The translations under genes and the position numbers were made by a program. 47,023 nucleotides of DNA from a virus, in IMG/VR virus record IMGVR_UViG_3300032236_000625, positions 1 through 47,023 of that record. The stretch is one strand, 5' to 3'. The notes beneath the pieces were generated by a model. That model saw only the letters and a program-made list of their open reading frames with translations. It made no database searches and was not told the origin of the DNA. Of this stretch, positions 37,601 through 44,678 are shown piece by piece; positions within the stretch are counted from its first letter, which is position 1, and every line of letters starts with the position of its first letter.

Positions 37601-40600
37601 GCGTGCATACCTTCATGCGCAAGAAGGGACGCATCAAACTTACCTGCCCCCATCATGCGGTCAGAAATCACGATGTGGTCAAATCGTGGATCATAATAAC
37701 CATCAACCGACCCCGGACGAGTATCTGGGTTCATACGGTCAAGGGCTTCTTGGCTAACAACTAAAACATCGGTCCCGCCAACCTTCTCGCGAAGGCGGCG
37801 AAGAACTGTTCCAACAATCCGCTTATTGAGATCGTTAGCCTGCTTTAAAGCGCCGATGGTCATTTGATCCATCGCATCACTTAAAGTTGTATAATGCAAA
37901 ATCTCATCTGGGTGTAGGCGAAGTTGTGGTGACTTAGGCTTACCTTCCGACTCCTCGATACCTTCACGAGCGCGACGTGGGGAGTTATAAAGACTCTCAT
38001 AAAGAGCCTTCATTTCAGGCGTCATTACGCTCTTACCTTCAGATGCAGCTTTGGCACCTTCTACTTCTTCGACCTTACCTTCTTTATTAATTACTTGGCG
38101 GGTTTCACCATAGGTTTCACCTGTGCGAACACCCATACGGGCCGATTTAGCTGCTTTAGTTTGAACAGGTTCGGATTCAAAATCTGCGCCCGAAGCAATA
38201 TTTCCTTCTGGTTCAGCCGTAGCAATTTCTTCGACAGCTTTTTGTTGGGACTTCTTTACTTCGTCGCCTTCGACTTTACGACCAGAGATAACCTCTTCTA
38301 GCTTACCGGCACGAAGAAGGTTTTCATTGACTACAAACCGTTGGAAATCAGCACGCTCAGGATTTTTTTTCTTAGCCAAGTTTCTTGCTATATTAAGAAT
38401 AACGGCATCATGCAGATGACGCATATCTTCATCTACGGCTTGCCGGCCGGGTCTGTCTGGAATTTCGACACCTTGCTTTTTAGCGGCTTCAACCATAGCC
38501 TTTGCACGAGTCAAGATTGCCTGACGGGCTTCTGTGGCCTGTGTTCCGCGACCTAAGAAACCGCCCTCTACTTCCTCATTAGGGAGGAATTGAGACGTAA
38601 CCTTCTTAGCCTTGGTATTATTCTCAGCGCGTACAGCACGCTCTTCTTTTGTCCAATTACTACCAGTCGGTTCTTTGATCTCGGCGCGGAGGCTGGCTTC
38701 ATTGGCAAGTTGCTGCTTACGCATAGCTTCGCCGGCGGCTATGCTTTCCGGCGTCTGGCTTTCAAGAATGCGTGGCGTTTTTGCAACAGGTTCAGTTGTT
38801 ACCTCGGGGGTAACCGGTTTTTCTGCCGCAGGTGCAGCAGCTTTCAGTTTAGCATTAGCTTCCGAAGTAATAGTATCTTTTAATTGCTGAACAAGTTCAT
38901 CTTTAGTAATCTCCCTATCGACGTATTTCTTAAATACATCTGCAAGGGCTTTACTCTTTAAAGTACCTTCAAACTGATCTGGAAGAATAATACCGCTACG
39001 GCGATCAAAATCTTTCTCCGAAGTAAATTTACTCGGCCTATTCAATTCACCTTCTGCGTTAGGGACAATTTTGTTCCCATACATAGCGATAGAATTATGA
39101 TCTTTGTTTGGATACTCATCCGTTCGGAATGTAATTTGATTGTCCGTGCCGGGAAACAACGTAAAGCCATCTTTAGTCGCGGCAACAGGTTCAGCGCGTG
39201 CTGCTGATACCTTTTTGGCGGCAGCAGCTTTAGGTGCAACTTGTACAGGTTCTTGTACAACTTCTGGTGCAGAGGTCGTTTTTTCTTGGATAACTTTATC
39301 AAGACCCGCAAGCGCATCGGCCGCTTTGGAATTAGCAGCAACGCGCTCAGATAATACCTGATCGGCAGGTTTAGTTTCAATCTTGTTCTCAGGCGCGGTT
39401 TTGGTAGTCTCAAGAGCAGCAACTTGTTCAGGTGCAGTCTCAGTTGTACCCGCAGCTTCTTTAACCGGCACACCCTCTGGGGTTGTCTCGGTCACAGCAA
39501 CTTCTGGATTACCTTCTGCAACGCTCTGGGCTACTTCGGTCTTATCGACACCACCAAGTTCAAGCAGATCGCTGAGCGTGTTGTTTTTTACCGCGGCACG
39601 AATTTTAGCTGCGGTGGTACCGTCTTTACCAGCGATGTAGTCAAATACGCCAACACCGGGAACTTTATACCGTTGGATGTTTTCACCTTCAACCTGCGGA
39701 GGAACTTTGCCAGTTCCTTCGGGATAAAGGACAACCTTCTTAGTACCAGCAGCGAGAGCTTTACGTTGCTCCTCAATGGTATCTGGTGCTTCAGGAACCG
39801 TGTTAGCATTAAGATTACCTTCTTCGGTAACTTGTTCGGTCGCCGGAGTTTCAGGCGCGCTAGGTTCCACTGCTGCTTTTTGTGCTTCAATAGCCGCACG
39901 AACCTTTTCGCGCATTTCTGCGCGAGGGTCGACAATAGGTGAAGCACCAAGAGCCGCACCTTCATCTGCTGTAACGGGAGCGGTTGCTCCGCCGGGGGGA
40001 TTACCATCGTTAGGTGGTTGAATTGATTCGCCAGCCAAGGCTGCGGCTTGGTCAGAAGCAGGTGTGCGTTCGCCTACGCGCTCGACAGCTTTTACGCCGG
40101 AGAATACTAGACCGCCAAAAGCACCATTAATGGCGCTATCGAAAACCTTCTGCCATTGGATCGCGGCATCTTTATCGCCATTGGCATACTTCAAAGAAAG
40201 TTGCTTGGTGATTTCTTGGATACCAGCACCGCTGCCGAAAATGGCAGGGTCTTTTACAATGATCTTGGCTAGGTCTTTTGCAAGGCTCTTAGTTACATCG
40301 CCGCCCATACCGGCGACTTTAATCATACCAGTTGTAACTACGCCGCTGGCAATACCGGGAATAACAGAAAGTTTGGCGATATCTTGATCGCTGAGTTTTC
40401 CGTCAGCGATAAGTTGCTTAATGCCTTCATCAGCAAGCAAGGTCTTATTGGCCGAACCAATACCTTGCAAGGTACTCATACCAAATACGGTAGCTAATGA
40501 CGCTGCACCGCCGGCGACTGGGTTACCAGTTAATGCGGTTGTACCAGCACCCGCTGCAATGTCAGCACCTAAAAATCCACCGAGTCCGCCGAGCGTTTCG

Positions 40601-41205
40601 CCCATACGTTCGATTAGGTAATTACCAAAATCCGATGCGCCATGGACATCGGAGATAGAATTAAAATTACCTTGGAGAGCAGGATTCTCCGCCAATTCAC
40701 CGGTGCTTTTAGAAATATCGCGAACGGCCTGCGGGGCATTTGCACCCATAACTTTAGCAAGTACATCCGTACCGGTAGCGGTGTCAGATATGGCCCCAGA
40801 AAATGAACGAGTAACTGCGTTACCAAAACGCTTAACTGGCTCTGGTACAGGCGCTCCAAACTCAGAGGTATCAACACCCGCAGCAGCAAGTTGTGCTTGG
40901 ATATCCTGACTCATCGTAGGATTAGATATCTCTGCTGCCGGCGTCTGAGGAATTACATCCGGCTTGAGCGGAGCAAGTGCGGGTGCGGCCTTTGGTTCAA
41001 AGCCGGGTTTAGCCCACTCAGGTTGTATTGTTGTAATCGTGCCGGGTGCAACTGGTTCAGGTGCGCCGCCCATGCTCTCTGGACGACGAGGCGGTACAGG
41101 GACAGCTTGCTTTGGTTCCTGAGGAATCAGGTCATCAAAACTTAATGCACCGGTGTCTGCCGGTGCATTATTGGATGGAATAAGGTCGTCAAAACTTAGG
41201 TCCAT
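34687..41205 (-). CDS. Giant polyvalent/ejection protein with zinc-site and LPD38-like region
   Basis: 2172 residues. The N-terminus repeats LSFDDLIP twice and leads into a Gly/Ala-rich hydrophobic region (LGGFLGADIAAGAGTTAL; SLATVFGMSTLQ), possibly membrane-active. Residues about 370-1000 are Pro/Ala/Glu-rich and repetitive. A zinc site LLAHEGMHALVQMG (HExxH about 1197-1201) marks a metallopeptidase-like segment, with charged helices to about 1700. Then comes VWTHYSPTFLVRHFLFRYPI with NLRALRE, as in the LPD38 group of polyvalent proteins. Such proteins ride in virions and enter the host with the DNA. Palindromes at 35791, 36982, 38798, 39814 and 40459. Confidence 0.75.
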   Translation of the reverse strand: MDLSFDDLIPSNNAPADTGALSFDDLIPQEPKQAVPVPPRRPESMGGAPEPVAPGTITTIQPEWAKPGFEPKAAPALAPLKPDVIPQTPAAEISNPTMSQDIQAQLAAAGVDTSEFGAPVPEPVKRFGNAVTRSFSGAISDTATGTDVLAKVMGANAPQAVRDISKSTGELAENPALQGNFNSISDVHGASDFGNYLIERMGETLGGLGGFLGADIAAGAGTTALTGNPVAGGAASLATVFGMSTLQGIGSANKTLLADEGIKQLIADGKLSDQDIAKLSVIPGIASGVVTTGMIKVAGMGGDVTKSLAKDLAKIIVKDPAIFGSGAGIQEITKQLSLKYANGDKDAAIQWQKVFDSAINGAFGGLVFSGVKAVERVGERTPASDQAAALAGESIQPPNDGNPPGGATAPVTADEGAALGASPIVDPRAEMREKVRAAIEAQKAAVEPSAPETPATEQVTEEGNLNANTVPEAPDTIEEQRKALAAGTKKVVLYPEGTGKVPPQVEGENIQRYKVPGVGVFDYIAGKDGTTAAKIRAAVKNNTLSDLLELGGVDKTEVAQSVAEGNPEVAVTETTPEGVPVKEAAGTTETAPEQVAALETTKTAPENKIETKPADQVLSERVAANSKAADALAGLDKVIQEKTTSAPEVVQEPVQVAPKAAAAKKVSAARAEPVAATKDGFTLFPGTDNQITFRTDEYPNKDHNSIAMYGNKIVPNAEGELNRPSKFTSEKDFDRRSGIILPDQFEGTLKSKALADVFKKYVDREITKDELVQQLKDTITSEANAKLKAAAPAAEKPVTPEVTTEPVAKTPRILESQTPESIAAGEAMRKQQLANEASLRAEIKEPTGSNWTKEERAVRAENNTKAKKVTSQFLPNEEVEGGFLGRGTQATEARQAILTRAKAMVEAAKKQGVEIPDRPGRQAVDEDMRHLHDAVILNIARNLAKKKNPERADFQRFVVNENLLRAGKLEEVISGRKVEGDEVKKSQQKAVEEIATAEPEGNIASGADFESEPVQTKAAKSARMGVRTGETYGETRQVINKEGKVEEVEGAKAASEGKSVMTPEMKALYESLYNSPRRAREGIEESEGKPKSPQLRLHPDEILHYTTLSDAMDQMTIGALKQANDLNKRIVGTVLRRLREKVGGTDVLVVSQEALDRMNPDTRPGSVDGYYDPRFDHIVISDRMMGAGKFDASLLAHEGMHALVQMGIHTDKALQADMQSLLDHVKTQMPNSKYYGFKDIHEFVSEAMSNPRFQEMLMSIEVPKDMAAKFGLDQRNNSVWHAMLSAVNDAFLKIRNFFGNNEKAYDALSAIMHLTEHAERTADEIREPLRQMREFDVLLSQGRGEIEAIENEFVKRGVPINDARDLAEMVHEHLGDNLNLQKAMPVIDQLAQQYSKPTPNAGVTPQGNIGPKGQAAIAKARESKVGDMLDTFREHAVDLNRPVEKLQEQIGGKFYEDKRLMEGRISERERAMAVREGQETKRLAADAEKAGMSMDDISKALIARHAKERNADIEAKNPDVKDGSGMSNDAAQLILDDISKDPAKQAVFDRAIKLNDQLREIELNKLVEDGLLSEEKAQKLRNQYKEYTSLRGFADEDIAEAMGQRMGGLIGRDGVSVIGNEYRAAGGRKTESDNALHNMFLQARRAIVRGERNRVLKSLADAVSKAHNTLGDDAPVRVANSVNDKAIRSFDRAVADPSILGFKDDGVQKFLVFKDPALAEAVQRIRPDELPAFFKQVNSLTNGIKSVWTHYSPTFLVRHFLFRYPIEAITNLRALREQGVNANPMGYLKDAFGNIADVYRYLDGNEGAVKDPEVAKYIKEMAEAGGIVNFKNIAGDLNVKKQIEQLAAQKPNNPIAAAKQFFGAWEQMLNSADAAQRLAAYIRARKAGIEPKPAAIIARDITVDFGRKGRSAGWINIWVPFGNVAMQTTGRIGANFKASPSYRRTMFGIMAGITGIGMMNYMYGGKDKDGKSALESIPEYERNQNLILMTPFHNKNGERIYFKMPLPYPLFAVNASATAASKLVASKMGLTKATPGDIASMVLHGAAETFTPLGHQIGNLSTLATPEIARFISDISANKSWSGNVIHTSFPKKDVPHAQQGFKDTDQSWKTIAGVLAKMGLDMYPEDVKYTVDHFVGTERRFIRDLPENIKNPSAGSVTGILEGSIKPKKEK

Positions 41206-42872
41206 TATAGTCCCTCAGTAGAATATCCTGCGGCCTGAAGACGTTGGATCACAGCGGCGCGTGGTGCGCCTTTTTGTATAGCACTTGCGGCTTGCTGTTT
41301 AATAGCCGGGTCAAGTGGTTTTGGTGCCGCAGCCTGTTGTGTCTGAGTAGACTGAGCAGGGATCGCTTGGTTAGTAGGTGCGCCACCGAGTGCGATAGAA
41401 GTCTGCGGCTTCGGCTGACCAGCAGGAGTACCACCTAATGCAGCGGCAGTTGGTAGATAACTCCCAACCTTACCTTGCGCGGTAACCGGATTAGGGTTTG
41501 CTGGAGGAAGCGGAGTTCCTTCAGGCGCAGTGGTAGGCGTGGGGTTATACCCATCCTTAGTCGTTTTGAGGGTATCATTAATAGCTTTCTGGATAGAATT
41601 ACGTGCAGGGACAACACCCGTTTTACCACGAGCGGCAAGACCTGCATCCATCACAGCCTTCTGAGCATCGTCAAGTTCTTTCTGAGCGTCAGAAACCATC
41701 TGCTCTTTATCTTCGCTCTCAGATGAATTGGCACTATTTAACTTCTGCTTTGCTTCGGCGAGCGTATTAAGGGCATCGCTATATGCGGTTGCAGCAGGCT
41801 TTGAGGTACCTCCGCCAGCACCGGTGCCACCAGAACGCATAGCATTGGTGCTATACTTCGAAGCTATGTTAGCCATGGACTTCACAAACTCGGAGCCATC
41901 AGCGACACCCGCTGCAATCTTCCACAAATCTTGTGGCGAAGCGGTGCCATTTTGAACAGTCTTACCGTTGTTCGTAAGATTATAGTTCACGGTGCCGTTT
42001 TGATTTGGGGTAACAGAAAGCTTCTGCCCGTCTGGTATGTTCTCGTTATAGGCATCTTCTATTAGCGTCGAAGCACTATTAACGTCTCCCATCTGGAGTG
42101 CGTGCTGCGCCAAGCGACCACGAGTCATCGAGGCCATCTTATCGAACAACACAATGCGCTGGGCAACATTAGCTGCACGCTCAACATCACCGCGATCCAT
42201 AAAATACTGGTACGCCGTAGCCAACCGTGCTGCGCCTTTATAGTTAGGAGGCATACGGTTATCTGGGTCAATCGTCTTATCAATAGCGGCAATCTCGTCA
42301 GGTGTGGCTTGGCCTTCTGAGGTATTAAAATCAATACCCGACTTCTTGCCAGTAGGAATAGCGCCACCAGTGGCTTTGCTGTCGGATGCAAACTTCTTCA
42401 TCGCCGCTTCAGCAGCGCGACCGGCACCGGTTACAATCTTTGCATGTGCATCTGGAGGTATAGTTGGGGTATCGGATTGCGTTGGAACAGCTTCTGCCGG
42501 CTCGGAATCATCTGGCTCATCAACAGGTTCAACCGGCGCACCTTCTTCGGCGTGCAGCATAGGAATAGCGCCGCCCGTGTAGGCTTCCGCGGTCGGCTGT
42601 TCGGTGTCAGATGTAACGGTTGGCTGATTCTCATCACCAGTAGCACTCGTATCAATCGCGCTTAGCTTTACCCGCGGCATCCGAGGACGCCGAGATACTG
42701 GACCAGAAGACGACAATGGAGCGCCGTATGGGGTGCCTAAACCAAATGGGTCATCCTCATACGCTTTGCTGAGGTTCTTAGTATACGCATCATAATAATC
42801 GGTATCGGACTTTAACTTCCGAGCCGACTGATAACCAGAAACAAAGTCTTTAATCTCGCGCGAAAAGCTCAT
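41205..42872 (-). CDS. Internal virion / ejection-type protein, 555 residues
   Basis: Starts FSREIKDFVSGYQSARKLKS, then acidic and Pro-rich stretches (EEGAPVEPVDEPDDSEPAEA), a helical middle (YQYFMDRGDVERAANVAQRI), and a Gln/Ala-rich C-terminus ending in a SPTAGYS-type stretch (QRLQAAGYSTEG). The TAATG overlap couples it to the giant protein. Long helical, compositionally biased proteins in this position are ejected or internal virion proteins in podophages; that is inference from gene order. A palindrome lies at 41469-41486. Confidence 0.65.
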   Translation of the reverse strand: MSFSREIKDFVSGYQSARKLKSDTDYYDAYTKNLSKAYEDDPFGLGTPYGAPLSSSGPVSRRPRMPRVKLSAIDTSATGDENQPTVTSDTEQPTAEAYTGGAIPMLHAEEGAPVEPVDEPDDSEPAEAVPTQSDTPTIPPDAHAKIVTGAGRAAEAAMKKFASDSKATGGAIPTGKKSGIDFNTSEGQATPDEIAAIDKTIDPDNRMPPNYKGAARLATAYQYFMDRGDVERAANVAQRIVLFDKMASMTRGRLAQHALQMGDVNSASTLIEDAYNENIPDGQKLSVTPNQNGTVNYNLTNNGKTVQNGTASPQDLWKIAAGVADGSEFVKSMANIASKYSTNAMRSGGTGAGGGTSKPAATAYSDALNTLAEAKQKLNSANSSESEDKEQMVSDAQKELDDAQKAVMDAGLAARGKTGVVPARNSIQKAINDTLKTTKDGYNPTPTTAPEGTPLPPANPNPVTAQGKVGSYLPTAAALGGTPAGQPKPQTSIALGGAPTNQAIPAQSTQTQQAAAPKPLDPAIKQQAASAIQKGAPRAAVIQRLQAAGYSTEGL

Positions 42873-42875
42873 GGC

Positions 42876-43991
42876 TTACCCCACCGGAAGTGCGCCGTTT
42901 GGACGCGATGTAAACGTAGCTTGCTCATCTGGGGCAAGCGCATACTTAGGTTTAGCAGGTGCCTCACCTTTTGCATCTCTAGATTTCTTAATTACGTTCT
43001 GGAAGAACTCTTCACCCTTCCAAGATAACACGTCTTTAGGAACAACAAATTCACCGGCGGTTAGGCGGGCGGGAACATCATCAATGGCCTTACCTTGTGA
43101 TGGTGATGCGTGGTCTGGGACGTTACCTCCCGGGGTAATATCATCAGGGACCGCGCCACCTTCAGCAAAGCCCGCAAACATGCCGGCTTTACCCATGAAC
43201 CCAAGACCAGTACCGATCAACGAGCCAATACCAGAACTTGCGTTTTGGTCTGCGTTAAACTGGTTAAGCTGGGCATTATATCCTTGAGTCAGTGTATTAC
43301 CCCAGTTGCCAAGAGCTTGGTTCTGCATACCCATATATTGGGGAGCGGTACCCATCGTATTGGCACCCGACTGGGTGGTTGCAATAGCCGAGTTAATACC
43401 TTGGTTACCGGATTGAAGTGCCGTCCCGTAGGTCTGAGCAATCTGGCCGGGATATCCACGGCCTACGTTAATTGCTTCAGAACGCATGGCGCGACCCATG
43501 GCTTCAGTCTGCTGCTGGGCTTGATTTCCCGCTGCGGCTTCGGCCGCGCCTTGGGCAACTTTAGACCCACGATCTAACGCAGCAAAGCGAGTGGAGCTTG
43601 GATCAACACCGTAGCTCTCAAGGTTCGCCGCTGCGGCGTTTCGTTGGGCTTCCATTTGTTGGGCAACATTAGCTTGAGCGCGACCCATCTCATACTCTTG
43701 CCGACCCGGAGTTGCAAAATTCTGGGCTTCTGTCGCAAGCTGACCTTCAAGGGGTTGGTAGATACCCTCATACCGCGCACGATCTGCTGCGGCGTTTTTA
43801 TCATTAATTGCTTGGGTGTTCAGGGCAGCGCCAACGACTTTATCTGCAATCTGCTTATTGTCAGCGTACTGCTGCTTCGCCCAGTTTAGTTGTTCTTTGG
43901 CGGCGGCAGCAGCAATTTTTGCAGACTCGGCGTTTGCATTGGCTATCGGCGTATAATCTGGTGCTGCGGGTGCAGAGCTTTTACTACCCAT
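42876..43991 (-). CDS. Internal virion / ejection-type protein, 371 residues
   Basis: Begins MGSKSSAPAAPDYTPIANAN, a pattern I know from T7 gp14-like phage internal proteins (a short Gly/Ser head then APDYTP). A long Ala/Gln/Asn-rich helix (AESAKIAAAAAKEQLNWAKQ) follows, then a low-complexity middle, a hydrophobic Gly-rich segment (SGIGSLIGTGLGFMGKAGMF), and a C-terminus with IDDVPARLTAGEFVVPKDVL. The last motif recurs in virion proteins of many phages. GGGAG lies in front of the ATG. A palindrome lies at 43122-43139. Confidence 0.72.
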   Translation of the reverse strand: MGSKSSAPAAPDYTPIANANAESAKIAAAAAKEQLNWAKQQYADNKQIADKVVGAALNTQAINDKNAAADRARYEGIYQPLEGQLATEAQNFATPGRQEYEMGRAQANVAQQMEAQRNAAAANLESYGVDPSSTRFAALDRGSKVAQGAAEAAAGNQAQQQTEAMGRAMRSEAINVGRGYPGQIAQTYGTALQSGNQGINSAIATTQSGANTMGTAPQYMGMQNQALGNWGNTLTQGYNAQLNQFNADQNASSGIGSLIGTGLGFMGKAGMFAGFAEGGAVPDDITPGGNVPDHASPSQGKAIDDVPARLTAGEFVVPKDVLSWKGEEFFQNVIKKSRDAKGEAPAKPKYALAPDEQATFTSRPNGALPVG

Positions 43992-43992
43992 A

Positions 43993-44427
43993 TCAAAAAT
44001 CTCCCGCTTTAATATTACGCGGTTTCAAGTTTAACCAACGACATTCTTCCTTATACAACGACAATATGTGCATGTCACCTGTAGGAAAAACATCGCGGAT
44101 GATTGTATCCATTTTAAAGCCGATTTTTTTACAAAACTCAATAGACCGGATATTATCTTCTGGTATTGGAGAAAGTATCTTTTTACACCCTAATTGCCTA
44201 AACGGGTAGTCAAAAGTTACCCATAAGAAATCCCTGTTAAGCCAATACGGGTCAAAAGACGCCACATGGAGTCCTACACTTACCCCCGTATAATCCTTAA
44301 ATATTACCCCGCCTGCTAATTTATTATCCTTTATCCGCGAGATACAAACATCGGATTTAGGGTTAAAAACTAATCCAGCAGCTTTGGCTATATCATCGGC
44401 ATGAACATGATTGCCAAACTCGATCAT
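43993..44427 (-). CDS. GNAT-family acetyltransferase-like protein
   Basis: 144 residues from the ATG at 44427, which makes an ATGA overlap with the previous stop (a longer start at 44460 is possible). The GNAT-type order is DDIAKAAGLVFNPKSDVCIS, LAGGVIFKDYTGVSVGLHVA, WLNRDFLWVTFDYPFRQLGC (the acetyl-CoA pyrophosphate loop region) and NIRSIEFCKKIGFKMDTIIR. It probably transfers an acetyl group to an unknown target. GNATs of this sort occur in the structural blocks of several podophages and might modify virion or host proteins. Confidence 0.75.
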   Translation of the reverse strand: MIEFGNHVHADDIAKAAGLVFNPKSDVCISRIKDNKLAGGVIFKDYTGVSVGLHVASFDPYWLNRDFLWVTFDYPFRQLGCKKILSPIPEDNIRSIEFCKKIGFKMDTIIRDVFPTGDMHILSLYKEECRWLNLKPRNIKAGDF

Positions 44428-44678
44428 ACGGCCACCACAAGCCAAGAAGACCCATTCCAATAGGACATTCTGCTGTTATCTGTGTTGACCCAAAGGTCAC
44501 CAATATCGTTCGTATTTGGCTGTGAACTCTGAACAAAGATGCGTGGAGCGCCCGCAGAGGCACCCTTTAGCTGTCCAGTTATGAGTTCAATCGAAATCTT
44601 CATGATCCGAACGGATTCCAAAAGACTCTCTATCGAGGCAACTGGTTCCGGGATCGAAGGGTAACTTGGGTTAGACAT
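44424..44678 (-). CDS. 84-residue virion-type protein
   Basis: A helical head (VASIESLLESVRIMKISIEL) is followed by a beta/turn end IFVQSSQPNTNDIGDLWVNT then SYWNGSSWLVVA. This aromatic-rich tail with GDLWVNT and WNGSSW is common in phage tail proteins and resembles a small carbohydrate-facing module. It overlaps the large tail gene by 8 bases. Tail association is inferred. Confidence 0.65.
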   Translation of the reverse strand: MSNPSYPSIPEPVASIESLLESVRIMKISIELITGQLKGASAGAPRIFVQSSQPNTNDIGDLWVNTDNSRMSYWNGSSWLVVAV

